Below, piece by piece: positions 50,854 to 58,743 of a stretch of DNA of 64,000 nt. The position numbers were made by a program, and so were the translations under genes. This DNA is from JAGRMG01 sp047975215 (GTDB lineage: Bacteria > Pseudomonadota > Alphaproteobacteria > Rhodobacterales > Rhodobacteraceae): positions 10,660 through 74,659 of the forward strand of contig JBKEDD010000107.1 in NCBI GenBank assembly GCA_047975215.1. Reading direction: 5' to 3'. How positions within the stretch are numbered: the first letter of the stretch is position 1; each line of letters starts with the position of its first letter. Under the pieces are notes generated by a model. It saw nothing but the letters and a program-made list of their open reading frames with translations. It searched no databases and was not told where the DNA came from.

Positions 50854-51456
50854 ATGGGCAAAGAAGTTCCCGCATTCTTTCCGGCAGATTTGGCCCTTGA
50901 GGCCATGGGCAACACTTCGAGCCGGTGGCAGAACCATCTTGATACTGGCAAGATTCACATCCCTGACGGGGTGAGCCTTGTATCCTCGCATGGTCCCGGG
51001 CGCGGGAAGCGCCGCCAATTCCCCCTTGAGACAATCGCACAAGGCGCAGTTGCCTTCGCCCTGATCGACGCAGGGGTGGACGTCCGCGAGGCATATCGCA
51101 TTGGCGCAAATCTTGTCTATCTCGGTACAAATCGCCCGCTTGGCTTCGATCATGACGCCCCGCCCGACCCGGCGCTAGACCGCGACCCGGGGCGCCTGTT
51201 TGCTGAGGGTGAAACCTATCTGATCTATGCCGTTGGTGAAGTTGCCCCGCATGAGGACCGCTTTGCCATCGTCTCGGATGCCAACCCGGCTTTTCGTGCA
51301 GTCGCCCCCACCAGCGCGCTTTCGTGCGTGATCGGCGCTGTCGGCGGTGACGATGACGCGCCCCGTATCGTGCTGAACCTGTCGGACATCTGCCGCCGGA
51401 TCGCAGACGCCCTCTGCATTCCCTTCACCGCCGCATTCGTCACGGGGGTGCGGTGA
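50854..51456 (+). CDS. Putative DNA-binding regulator of the element
   Basis: A 200-residue protein with an N-terminal DNA-binding-like domain related to the preceding gene and a C-terminal domain (ALDRDPGRLFAEGETYLIYAVGEV...NLSDICRRIADALCIPFT) of unknown fold. Phage and satellite repressors often have such a two-part plan. Start uncertain: ATG 50854, or GTG 50848, or TTG 50842 overlapping the previous stop. The stop overlaps the next gene. Confidence 0.6.
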   Translation: MGKEVPAFFPADLALEAMGNTSSRWQNHLDTGKIHIPDGVSLVSSHGPGRGKRRQFPLETIAQGAVAFALIDAGVDVREAYRIGANLVYLGTNRPLGFDHDAPPDPALDRDPGRLFAEGETYLIYAVGEVAPHEDRFAIVSDANPAFRAVAPTSALSCVIGAVGGDDDAPRIVLNLSDICRRIADALCIPFTAAFVTGVR

Positions 51457-51716
51457 TGGCACACATGGCTCCGCTTGGGATAGAGTTGGTTTCTTCTGAC
51501 GAATTGGCGGCGCGCCTTGGCTACTCGGGGACCAACGCGGCTTTCCGTGACTGGTGCGCATCCATGCGCATCAAACCGGTTCCCGGGCGGCGCGGTTACT
51601 TCGACCCGGCGCTCGTGCGTCGCCGCCTAGATGAGGCTCAAGGGCTGGTATCATTTGATGAGGCCGCCGCCGATGGGCTGGTCGCGGCGAGGAGGGCGCG
51701 CCGTGCCGCGAGGTAG
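51456..51716 (+). CDS. Excisionase/AlpA-like small helix-turn-helix protein
   Basis: An 86-residue protein with a winged-helix pattern at the N-terminus: LVSSDELAARLGYSGTNAAF then PVPGRRGYFDPALVRRRLDEA. This is the arrangement of MerR/excisionase-like proteins. It is directly upstream of the integrase, overlaps it by 14 bases and may steer excision. ATG 51456 overlaps the preceding stop; a GTG 3 bases earlier is equivalent. Confidence 0.7.
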   Translation: MAHMAPLGIELVSSDELAARLGYSGTNAAFRDWCASMRIKPVPGRRGYFDPALVRRRLDEAQGLVSFDEAAADGLVAARRARRAAR

Positions 51717-52779
51717 TTTGCCCCCCGAGGTCCATCGCGTCCGCGCCAAGCTGGCCGATGGCTCGGTGTGCTATTACTTCTCTTTGCGGGGGCGAAAGGG
51801 GACCGGGTTCTGGAAAGACCCGCGCCCTTTCCCCAAGTCCCCCGATTTTTTCGCCGCTTACACTGCCGCGATGGCAGCCGCGCAGCCGAAGCCCAGGGGC
51901 GAGACGACCGATGCATTGGTCGACGCCTATCTTCGCTCGGCAGAGTTTCAGGCGCTCAAGCCGCGCACCCGCGCAGACTACCAGAAATGGGCGCTTCGCT
52001 TTGCGTCAGAGTTCAAGGAAGATCCGGCGGCGATGTTCGAGGAAAACGCCGCCCGGGCAGAAGTGAACGAATGGCGTGCCCAATGGGCACATTCCCCCAA
52101 GCAATACGACTATGCCGGAACGGTGGTGACGCGCATCCTCAATTGGGCGCGGGAGGACGGCAAGATTGTCGAGCACCATTGTAGCTTCAAGAAGGTGTAT
52201 CGGTCTGACCGGTCAGACGTTCTATGGGCGCCCAAGCATGTTGACGCTGTGCGCAAGCTGGGACCGGCATGGGTTGTGCGAATCCTTGTCGCGGCCTGCG
52301 AGACTGGTATGCGCCCCGGCGACCTCTTTCGGTTGAGCCGCGCGCATATCGAGCGAACGCCCGGTGGCCGCCGCATTCGCATCAAGACGAACAAGCGTGG
52401 CAAGTCAGCCTTCATCCCTGTCAGCCAGCCGATGGCCGAAATCATCGACGCCACTCCCGCCGACCGCCTGCTGATCCTCACTAATGCCAGCGGCAAGCCG
52501 CTGACCGAGCATCGGGCTTCGGAAGGGGTGCGCCAGTGGCGCGACAAGGCTGGCCTGACGCCCGAGCGGCTTGGTTATGATCTGCGCCTTTATGATGCGC
52601 GAGGCACCGCTGCGACCCGCCTTCTGCGCGCCGGGCTTTCCCTGTCGCAGATCGCTGCTTGTATGGGCTGGTCGCTGCGCACCGCCGCAGCGATGATTGA
52701 GCGTTATGCGCAGGTTTCGCCGGGCGAAACCGACGATGTTCTGACCCTGCTTAGCGCCGCGCGGGAGGGCAGAAAGTGA
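51703..52779 (+). CDS. int: Tyrosine recombinase/integrase
   Basis: A 358-residue phage-type integrase: N-terminal DNA-binding part, core-binding domain (TDALVDAYLRSAEFQALKPRTRADYQKWALRF) and catalytic domain. Visible catalytic-domain residues are ETGMRPGDLFRLS (first Arg), the box II Arg in YDARGTAATRLLRAG (with Tyr at the usual His position), GWSLRTAAAMIERYAQVS (final Tyr in ERYAQ). GTG 51703 has an ideal AGGAGG ribosome site; an ATG at 51631 is upstream but lies in the xis-like gene. Its 3' end is 71 bases from the att site. Confidence 0.9.
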   Translation: MPRGSLPPEVHRVRAKLADGSVCYYFSLRGRKGTGFWKDPRPFPKSPDFFAAYTAAMAAAQPKPRGETTDALVDAYLRSAEFQALKPRTRADYQKWALRFASEFKEDPAAMFEENAARAEVNEWRAQWAHSPKQYDYAGTVVTRILNWAREDGKIVEHHCSFKKVYRSDRSDVLWAPKHVDAVRKLGPAWVVRILVAACETGMRPGDLFRLSRAHIERTPGGRRIRIKTNKRGKSAFIPVSQPMAEIIDATPADRLLILTNASGKPLTEHRASEGVRQWRDKAGLTPERLGYDLRLYDARGTAATRLLRAGLSLSQIAACMGWSLRTAAAMIERYAQVSPGETDDVLTLLSAAREGRK

Positions 52780-52785
52780 ACGGAA

Positions 52786-52805
52786 TTGTAAAACGGGTTG
52801 TAAAA
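52786..52805. repeat. Candidate arm-type integrase sites
   Basis: Two direct copies of TTGTAAAA, 12 bases apart, between the integrase stop and the att core. Small repeats in this position are typical arm-type binding sites. Confidence 0.4.
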
Positions 52806-52849
52806 TGCCGAACAGGCAAAACGAAAAAATCGGCTAAGCTATTGAAAGT

Positions 52850-52899
52850 AAATGGAGGCGAGTACCGGAATCGAACCGGTGTACACGGATTTGCAATCC
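52850..52899. repeat. attR: 50-bp copy within the tRNA-Cys gene
   Basis: Identical for 50 bases to 44498-44547. This copy forms part of the intact tRNA-Cys, so the integration leaves the tRNA functional. Confidence 0.92.
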
Positions 52900-52926
52900 G
52901 CTGCGTCACCACTCCGCCAACTCGCC
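52853..52926 (-). tRNA. tRNA-Cys (GCA)
   Basis: A 74-nt cloverleaf on the minus strand. The acceptor pairs GGCGAGU with ACUCGCC, then U and an encoded CCA. The anticodon loop UUGCAAA gives GCA. The T-arm GUUCGAUUCC type sequence is present. It is the integration target. Confidence 0.95.
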
Positions 52927-53327
52927 GGTGGTGCGCACTGCTTAGGTTTTCCGGCGATCAGCGTCAAGCGGATATCCCTTGCCGTTAGCGGGGCGGATGC
53001 GCAAGGCGCACGATACCCGATTCAACCCTCGGGGGCGATCAACAGGCGCGGCGGTTGCCCCGGGTGCGGCATCTGTAGCCGGCGGGCAGGGGCGGGTCGC
53101 GGGAGGAAAAAGTGCATATCGTCCGTATGTTAGATGCGCCATCCGAAGGTCGCTTGCTGAGACAAGATGACGCTGCGCAAACCTGCCTCTGCGCGGGGCG
53201 CGGCCGAAATACGCCCTTGTCCCGTCAATCGGTCGGTGCAAGCATCGCCCAGGGTCTGTCCTATACAGATGCGTTGCGGCTGTCGGGGCCGTCGCGACCA
53301 CGACACCGAATACAGGGAGGGAACATC

Positions 53328-54389
53328 ATGACAATAAAGCAGACACGAAGGCACGTTCTGAAGACCGCGGGCGCGGCTGCGTTCGCCGCGACGGCGATCG
53401 GGGCGCCCTCGATCCTGCGGGCGCAGACGCTGAACTTCAAGCTGCATCACTTTCTCGGACCCAAGGCGCCGGCGCATACGGCCATGCTGGAGCCCTGGGC
53501 CCGCGCGGTGGAGGCGAAGACCGGCGGCGCCGTCAGTATCGAGCTGTTCCCGGCCATGTCGCTGGGCGGACGCCCGCCGGAACTCATCAACCAGGTGCGC
53601 GACGGCGTCGTCGATCTCATCTGGACGGTCAACGGCTATACCCCGGGGCTGTTTCCGCGCACCGAGGTCATGGAACTGCCCGAGGTCTATGTGAACGATC
53701 CGGTCGCCGCCAACCTGGCGCTGCACGACATGTTCGAGGACACGCTGCGCCAGGAATACAAGGGCGTCGAGGTGATGTTCCTGCATGTCCATGCCGGACA
53801 GGGGCTGCATACGCGCGATACGCTCGTGCGCCGACCCGAGGACTGGGAAGGCATGAAGATCCGCATTCCCACCCGCACCGGCGCATGGGTCATCGAGGCG
53901 CTCAAGGCGAACCCGGCGGCGATGCCGGTGCCGGAACTGCCGCAGGCACTGGCCAAGGGTGTCGTCGATGCGGCGCTGCTGCCCTGGGAGACGATCCCGC
54001 CGCTGCGCATGCAGGAGCAGACCAGGTACCAGATCGAGGGCCACGAGGGGACCCGTTTCGGCACGACGACCTTCCAGGTCTCCATGAACGCAGATCGCTG
54101 GGCCGGGTTGCCGCCCGAGATCCAGCAGGCGTTCAAGGATGCCTCCGGGGCCGACTGGTGGGCCGAGGTCGGCCGCATCTGGCGCGCCACCGACGATTTC
54201 GGCATCAAGTTCGCCGTGGACAAGGGTAACGAACATATCGTGCTGAGCGAGGAAGAGACGGCGGCATACCGCCCTTATCTTGAGCCGGTGGTCGGTCGTT
54301 GGGTCGACGAAGTCACGGGCGGGGGCATCGACGGCGCCGGCATGGTCTCGCGGGCGCGCGAACTGGTTGCCAAGCATGGCATGAGCTGA
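53328..54389 (+). CDS. TRAP transporter substrate-binding protein, Tat-exported
   Basis: A 353-residue DctP-family solute receptor with a twin-arginine leader (TRRHVLKTAGAAAFAATA). The segments LGPKAPAHTAMLEPWARAVEAKTGG, ELINQVRDGVVDLIWTVNGYTPGLFPRTEVMELP and the central W-E-G-M-K-I-R are family features; the Arg in MKIRIPTR is the likely carboxylate clamp. The substrate, probably an organic acid, cannot be told. ATG 53328 follows AGGGAGGG. The gap from the tRNA (52927-53327) shows no gene. Confidence 0.9.
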   Translation: MTIKQTRRHVLKTAGAAAFAATAIGAPSILRAQTLNFKLHHFLGPKAPAHTAMLEPWARAVEAKTGGAVSIELFPAMSLGGRPPELINQVRDGVVDLIWTVNGYTPGLFPRTEVMELPEVYVNDPVAANLALHDMFEDTLRQEYKGVEVMFLHVHAGQGLHTRDTLVRRPEDWEGMKIRIPTRTGAWVIEALKANPAAMPVPELPQALAKGVVDAALLPWETIPPLRMQEQTRYQIEGHEGTRFGTTTFQVSMNADRWAGLPPEIQQAFKDASGADWWAEVGRIWRATDDFGIKFAVDKGNEHIVLSEEETAAYRPYLEPVVGRWVDEVTGGGIDGAGMVSRARELVAKHGMS

Positions 54390-54907
54390 TGAATCAGTCC
54401 GCCAGGAGGAGCCGCACCGGCATTCCCGGTGCGGCCGCCGGTCTGATCGAGCTTTGGGCACTGGCCGGCGGTGCCGTTCTGGCGCTGGTCATGCTGATGA
54501 ACGTGGTCTCGGTCGGCATGTCCATGGCCGGATCGTCCTTTCCCGGCGATTTCGAGTTGACCGAGATCGGCGTTGCCGTGGCTGCCTTTGCCTTCCTGCC
54601 CTATGTGCAACTGATGGATGGCAACGTCAGCGCCGACATCTTCACGCAGTCCGCCGGGCCGCGGCTGCTGGCGCTGTTTCGCACCCTTGCCTGTGCCGTG
54701 GCGCTGGCGTTCGCGGCGCTGCTGCTCTGGAAGATGTATGACGGCATGCTGAGCCAGCGCGAATACGGCTATGAAACCGCGATCCTCCAGTTCCCGATCT
54801 GGCTGGGGTTCGTTCCCGCGGTCATCTCGCTCGGGCTTCTGGTCGTGGCGGCGGCGATAACGCTGGCCGAGGCGCTGCGCGATCTGACCCGAGGGCGGAC
54901 GGCATGA
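54389..54907 (+). CDS. TRAP transporter small permease (DctQ-like)
   Basis: A 172-residue four-helix membrane protein. The helix pairs (ALAGGAVLALVMLMNVVSVGMSM, EIGVAVAAFAFLPYVQLMDGNVSADI) match the DctQ family. Its ATG overlaps the binding-protein stop and its stop overlaps dctM. Confidence 0.88.
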   Translation: MNQSARRSRTGIPGAAAGLIELWALAGGAVLALVMLMNVVSVGMSMAGSSFPGDFELTEIGVAVAAFAFLPYVQLMDGNVSADIFTQSAGPRLLALFRTLACAVALAFAALLLWKMYDGMLSQREYGYETAILQFPIWLGFVPAVISLGLLVVAAAITLAEALRDLTRGRTA

Positions 54908-56262
54908 GCGACCCGATCACGCTTGGCATCGCGGGGCTGGTTGTGCTGGTGGCGCTGATCGCCATCCGCATGCCGATCGCCTATGCCATGATCCTGGTCG
55001 GCGGCATCGGCACCATGCTGGTCAACGGCCCCGCGCTGGTTCTGTCGCAGTTGAAGACCCTCGCCTGGGGCCAGTTCGCCAACTACGACCTGTCGGTGGT
55101 GCCGATGTTCGTGCTGATGGGGGTGCTGGCATCAAAGGCGGGGCTGAGCCAGGCTCTGTTCCGCGCCGCGGCCGCCTGGCTGGGGCATCTGAGAGGCGGC
55201 ACCGCGATGGCGGCCATTGCCGCCTGCGCCGGGTTCGGCGCTGTCTGCGGCTCGTCGCTGGCCACCGCCTCGACCATGGGGCGCGTGGCGCTCCCGGAGT
55301 TGCGGCGCTACAATTACCAACCGTCGCTGGCCACCGGCGTTCTGGCGGCGGGCGGCGTTCTGGGCATACTGATCCCGCCTTCGGTCGTGCTGATCATCTA
55401 TGCGATCATCGTCGAGGCCAACATCGTCACGATGTTCGCCGCCGCGCTTGTTCCCGGCCTGATGGCTGTGTTCCTGTTCATCGTCACGACGGCGATCTAC
55501 GTCACCATCTGGCCCGATGCCGGCCCCGCGCATTCCGGCGCGCAGCGCAACGAGCTTGTCGAAGCGACATTGGGGGTGCTGCCGGTCTTTGCCATTTTCG
55601 GTCTGGTGCTGGGCGGCATCTACGGCGGTGTCTTCAATCCGACGCCGGGGGCGTCCGTCGGGGTCTTTCTGGTGCTTGTCTACGGCGTTGCGCGGCGCAC
55701 CATCGGCTGGCTGGACGGGCTGGAAAGCCTGCGAAGCACCGCGATCACCTCGGGCATGATCTATCTGATCCTGCTGGGCGCGGAACTGATGAAGATCTTC
55801 CTGTCGCGGATCGGACTGCCCCAGGCCACCGCCGAATGGGTGCTGCAATCGGGGCTTGCGCCGATGACGGTCATGCTGGCGCTGCTGGTGGCGCTGATCT
55901 TCCTGGGCTGCCTTATGGACAGCCTTTCGATGATCCTGCTGGTCATCCCGTTCTTCTGGCCGGTGCTCGTCGATATCAACGGCGGGCTCTACCAGGGTGC
56001 CGAAGGTTCGGGCTATGGTCTCTCGACCGAGGATCTTAAGGTCTGGTTCGGCATACTTGCCCTTATCGTCGTGGAGCTTGGACTGATCACGCCGCCGGTG
56101 GGGATGAACGTGTTCATCATCTCGGCGATTGCCAGCGATGTGCCGATGCGGCTGATCTTTCGTGGCGTCGCGCCGTTCTTTCTGGCGGAAATGGTGCGAG
56201 TCGCGATCCTGCTGGCATTTCCGGCGCTGACGCTCTGGCTGCCGGCCATGCTGAGCGGGTAG
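54904..56262 (+). CDS. TRAP transporter large permease (DctM-like)
   Basis: A 452-residue membrane protein with twelve or so helices. The stretches AAIAACAGFGAVCGSSLATASTM and LAAGGVLGILIPPSVVLIIYA are the core motifs of DctM permeases; LIFLGCLMDSLSMILLVIPFFWP and ELGLITPPVGMNVF are the mirrored half. It overlaps dctQ by 4 bases and completes the operon. A weak hairpin follows at 56269-56287. Confidence 0.92.
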   Translation: MSDPITLGIAGLVVLVALIAIRMPIAYAMILVGGIGTMLVNGPALVLSQLKTLAWGQFANYDLSVVPMFVLMGVLASKAGLSQALFRAAAAWLGHLRGGTAMAAIAACAGFGAVCGSSLATASTMGRVALPELRRYNYQPSLATGVLAAGGVLGILIPPSVVLIIYAIIVEANIVTMFAAALVPGLMAVFLFIVTTAIYVTIWPDAGPAHSGAQRNELVEATLGVLPVFAIFGLVLGGIYGGVFNPTPGASVGVFLVLVYGVARRTIGWLDGLESLRSTAITSGMIYLILLGAELMKIFLSRIGLPQATAEWVLQSGLAPMTVMLALLVALIFLGCLMDSLSMILLVIPFFWPVLVDINGGLYQGAEGSGYGLSTEDLKVWFGILALIVVELGLITPPVGMNVFIISAIASDVPMRLIFRGVAPFFLAEMVRVAILLAFPALTLWLPAMLSG

Positions 56263-56498
56263 GGGCCAAGCGGCCGCGCCGCTGGGGTTTTCCGGCCATT
56301 CGCGGGCTTGCGGTGCCGGCCCGACAAGGAAGGCGCGTTTCCGCGGCGGGTGCCGCGGATTCGGCGCATCTGTTGTGACCCTTGCGCCGCACGCATCGGG
56401 CGCGGCGTCATTTCGCATCTCTGCCCGTTGCCGGTGGGCCGGGGATGTGGCAAAAGCCGGGTAACTGCCCGTAACCGATTGCCCGAAAGAGCGCAGCA

Positions 56499-57152
56499 AT
56501 GACCGATTTCGCCGCCCGCCGCAATACCATGGTCGATACCCAGATCCGCCCGTCGGACGTGACCAAGTTCCCGATCATCGAGGCCATGCTCGACGTGCCG
56601 CGCGAGATCTTCGTGCCCGAGGCGCTTCGCGAGGCCGCCTATGCCGGCAACAACCTCGATATCGGTGGCGGCCGCGTTCTGCTTGAGCCGCGCACACTGG
56701 CCAAGATGCTGGATGCGCTTGATATTTCGCGAAACGAACTGGTGCTCGATATCGGGCCGGGGCTGGGCTATTCGACGGCCGTGGTGGCACGGCTGGCGCA
56801 GGCGGTGATCGCCGTCGAGGACGACGCGGCCATGGCCGAGGACGCGCAGGCGCTTCTCGCGCAGGCCGGGGCCGACAACGCGGTCATGCATGCCGGGCCG
56901 CTGGCGGCTGGCGCGGCCGAACACGGCCCCTATGACGTGATGCTGGTTCAGGGCGGGGTCGAAGACCTGCCCGAGCCACTGCTGGCGCAACTCAAGGATG
57001 GCGGGCGCATTGCCTGCATCTTCATGGACAACGCCACCGGAACCGTGCGTATCGGCTACAAGTCCGGCGGTGCGATGTCGTGGCGGTTCGAGTTCAATGC
57101 CGGTGCTCCGGTTCTGCCGGGCTTTGAACGGCAGCGCGTCTTCGCGCTGTGA
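56499..57152 (+). CDS. Protein-L-isoaspartate O-methyltransferase-like protein
   Basis: A 217-residue SAM-dependent methyltransferase of the PCMT family, with MVDTQIRPSDVTKFPIIEAMLDVPRE at the start, and the SAM-binding DIGPGLGYSTAVVARLA near residue 85 (G-x-G-x-G) and AVED motif II. The usual role is repair of isoaspartyl residues. In many alphaproteobacteria a gene of this type lies just before tolC, as here. The catalytic context of true Pcm is only partly kept, so activity is uncertain. Confidence 0.85.
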   Translation: MTDFAARRNTMVDTQIRPSDVTKFPIIEAMLDVPREIFVPEALREAAYAGNNLDIGGGRVLLEPRTLAKMLDALDISRNELVLDIGPGLGYSTAVVARLAQAVIAVEDDAAMAEDAQALLAQAGADNAVMHAGPLAAGAAEHGPYDVMLVQGGVEDLPEPLLAQLKDGGRIACIFMDNATGTVRIGYKSGGAMSWRFEFNAGAPVLPGFERQRVFAL

Positions 57153-57256
57153 GAACGGACCGGCGCGCCGGCGCACACCTGCCCGGTCCGGCACGGCCGG
57201 CGACGGCAGGCAACAGCAGGGTCGCCGCGCGCCGGCGTGGCATCGGAGGGGCAGGG

Positions 57257-58669
57257 ATGCGCAAGACGACGGGATATTTCGGGGCCGCGATGCTGGCGGC
57301 GGGGCTGGCGCTGGGTGCGGCACTGGCCCAGCCCGCGCGGGCCGACAACCTGGCCGATGCGCTGATCGGCGCCTACAACACCAGCGGTCTGCTTGAACAG
57401 AACCGGGCGCTGTTGCGGGCGGCCGACGAGGATGTGGCGATCGCCGTGGCGGCATTGCGGCCGGTCATCAACTGGACGGTATCGGCATCCAAGACCTGGA
57501 CGGAAAACCGCATCGGCGTGATTTTCCGAAGCGTCAACACGCCGAATTTCTTCACCGGCATCACCCTTGACCAGTTGATCTATGATGGCGGCGCCAGCCA
57601 GCTTGGCAAGCAGGCCGCGCAGGAAACGGTGCTGGCGACTCGGCAATCGCTGGTTGCCGTTGAACAGCAGATCCTGTTCCGTGCCGTGGGCGCCTATCTG
57701 AACGTGCTGCTGACCACGGAAAACGTTACGCTGCGCGAAAACAACCTGCGTGTGCTGGGCGAGGAACAGCGCGCCGCGCAGGACCGGTTCGATGTCGGCG
57801 AAGTGACGCGCACCGACGTCGCGCTGGCGCAATCCCGGGTCGCCAACGCACGGGCCGGGCTGGCGGCGGCGCGCGGTGAACTGGCCAGGGCGCAGGCGGA
57901 ATACCTGGCCGCGGTGGGTCACGCGCCCGGCACCCTCGCCGGACAGCCGAAGCTGCCGGCGCCGCCCGCCTCGATCGATACGGCGCGCGACTTCGCGCTA
58001 CGCAACCATCCCAGCATCAAGGCGGCGCAGCATCAGGTTTCGGCCGCCGAACTGGTGGTTCTGCGCACATCCAAGGCGCTTGGCCCCACGGTGTCGCTGC
58101 GCGCAGAGGTCGGCGTGACCGAAAACATGAGGGTTGACGATTACAACCACACGGCCAGCGTTTCCCTCGGTCTGCGCCAGAACATCTATCAGGGCGGGGC
58201 GCTGGCGGCATCGCTTCGGCGCAGCATGGCGACGCGGGATTCCGCGCGTGCCAACCTTTTGACCGTCAAGGACCAGGTCGTTCAGGAACTCAGCAATGCC
58301 TATGCCCGGCTGCAGGTGGCCCGGGCCAGCCTTGTGGCCACCCAGGAACAGGTGCGCGCCGCGCGCGTCGCCTTCGAGGGCATCCGCGAAGAGGCAACGC
58401 TCGGCGCGCGCACCACTCTGGATGTGCTGTCGGCTGAACAGGAGCTTCTGGACGCGCTGACCTCGCGCATCTCGGCCCAGGCCGAACAGTCGCTTGCGGC
58501 CTATCAGCTGCTTGTCGCCCAGGGGCTGCTGACCGCCGAAAGGCTGGGGCTGGCGGTGCAGATCTACGACCCGACGCTGTACTACAACCTTGTCAAGGAC
58601 GCGCCCGCCGCCGTCAGCAAACGCGGCCGCGACCTCGATCGCGTGATGAAGGCGCTCGGCAAGAAGTGA
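57257..58669 (+). CDS. tolC: TolC-family outer-membrane efflux/export channel
   Basis: A 470-residue TolC-like protein with a signal peptide (AAMLAAGLALGAALAQPARA) then two repeats of the helical outer-membrane efflux domain. First repeat: ADALIGAYNTSGLLEQNRALLRAADEDV, FFTGITLDQLIYDGGAS; second: IDTARDFALRNHPSIKAAQHQV, SVSLGLRQNIYQGG. Used with type I secretion systems or efflux pumps; no partner lies in the window. ATG 57257 follows GAGGGGCAGGG. Confidence 0.92.
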   Translation: MRKTTGYFGAAMLAAGLALGAALAQPARADNLADALIGAYNTSGLLEQNRALLRAADEDVAIAVAALRPVINWTVSASKTWTENRIGVIFRSVNTPNFFTGITLDQLIYDGGASQLGKQAAQETVLATRQSLVAVEQQILFRAVGAYLNVLLTTENVTLRENNLRVLGEEQRAAQDRFDVGEVTRTDVALAQSRVANARAGLAAARGELARAQAEYLAAVGHAPGTLAGQPKLPAPPASIDTARDFALRNHPSIKAAQHQVSAAELVVLRTSKALGPTVSLRAEVGVTENMRVDDYNHTASVSLGLRQNIYQGGALAASLRRSMATRDSARANLLTVKDQVVQELSNAYARLQVARASLVATQEQVRAARVAFEGIREEATLGARTTLDVLSAEQELLDALTSRISAQAEQSLAAYQLLVAQGLLTAERLGLAVQIYDPTLYYNLVKDAPAAVSKRGRDLDRVMKALGKK

Positions 58670-58685
58670 CCGTTTTGCGTTTCGG

Positions 58686-58714
58686 TTGTGTGAAGACCTG
58701 ACTGCCGCTACACT
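58686..58714 (+). promoter_or_regulatory. Putative promoter of the PopZ-like gene
   Basis: TTGTGT (58686-58691), 17 bases, TACACT (58709-58714), 29 bases before the start. Confidence 0.45.
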
Positions 58715-58743
58715 CGGACCCGAGGTAAGAGTGGTACACGCCG

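Larger units (their letters stand above)
44498..52899 (+). mobile_element. 8.35-kb tRNA-Cys integrated element with capsid and tape-measure genes (candidate phage satellite)
   Basis: Flanked by perfect 50-bp repeats: the 3' half of tRNA-Cys at 44498-44547 and the same sequence within the intact tRNA at 52850-52899. It carries nine genes, all on +: a 131-residue unknown, a prohead protease/capsid fusion, two small unknowns, a tape-measure protein, two related DNA-binding proteins, a small excisionase-like protein and an integrase. I see no terminase, portal, head-tail connector, tail fibre, lysis gene or replicase. The compact layout, overlapping starts and intact att sites argue against random decay. 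It could be a satellite using a helper phage, or a strongly reduced prophage. Confidence 0.8.
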
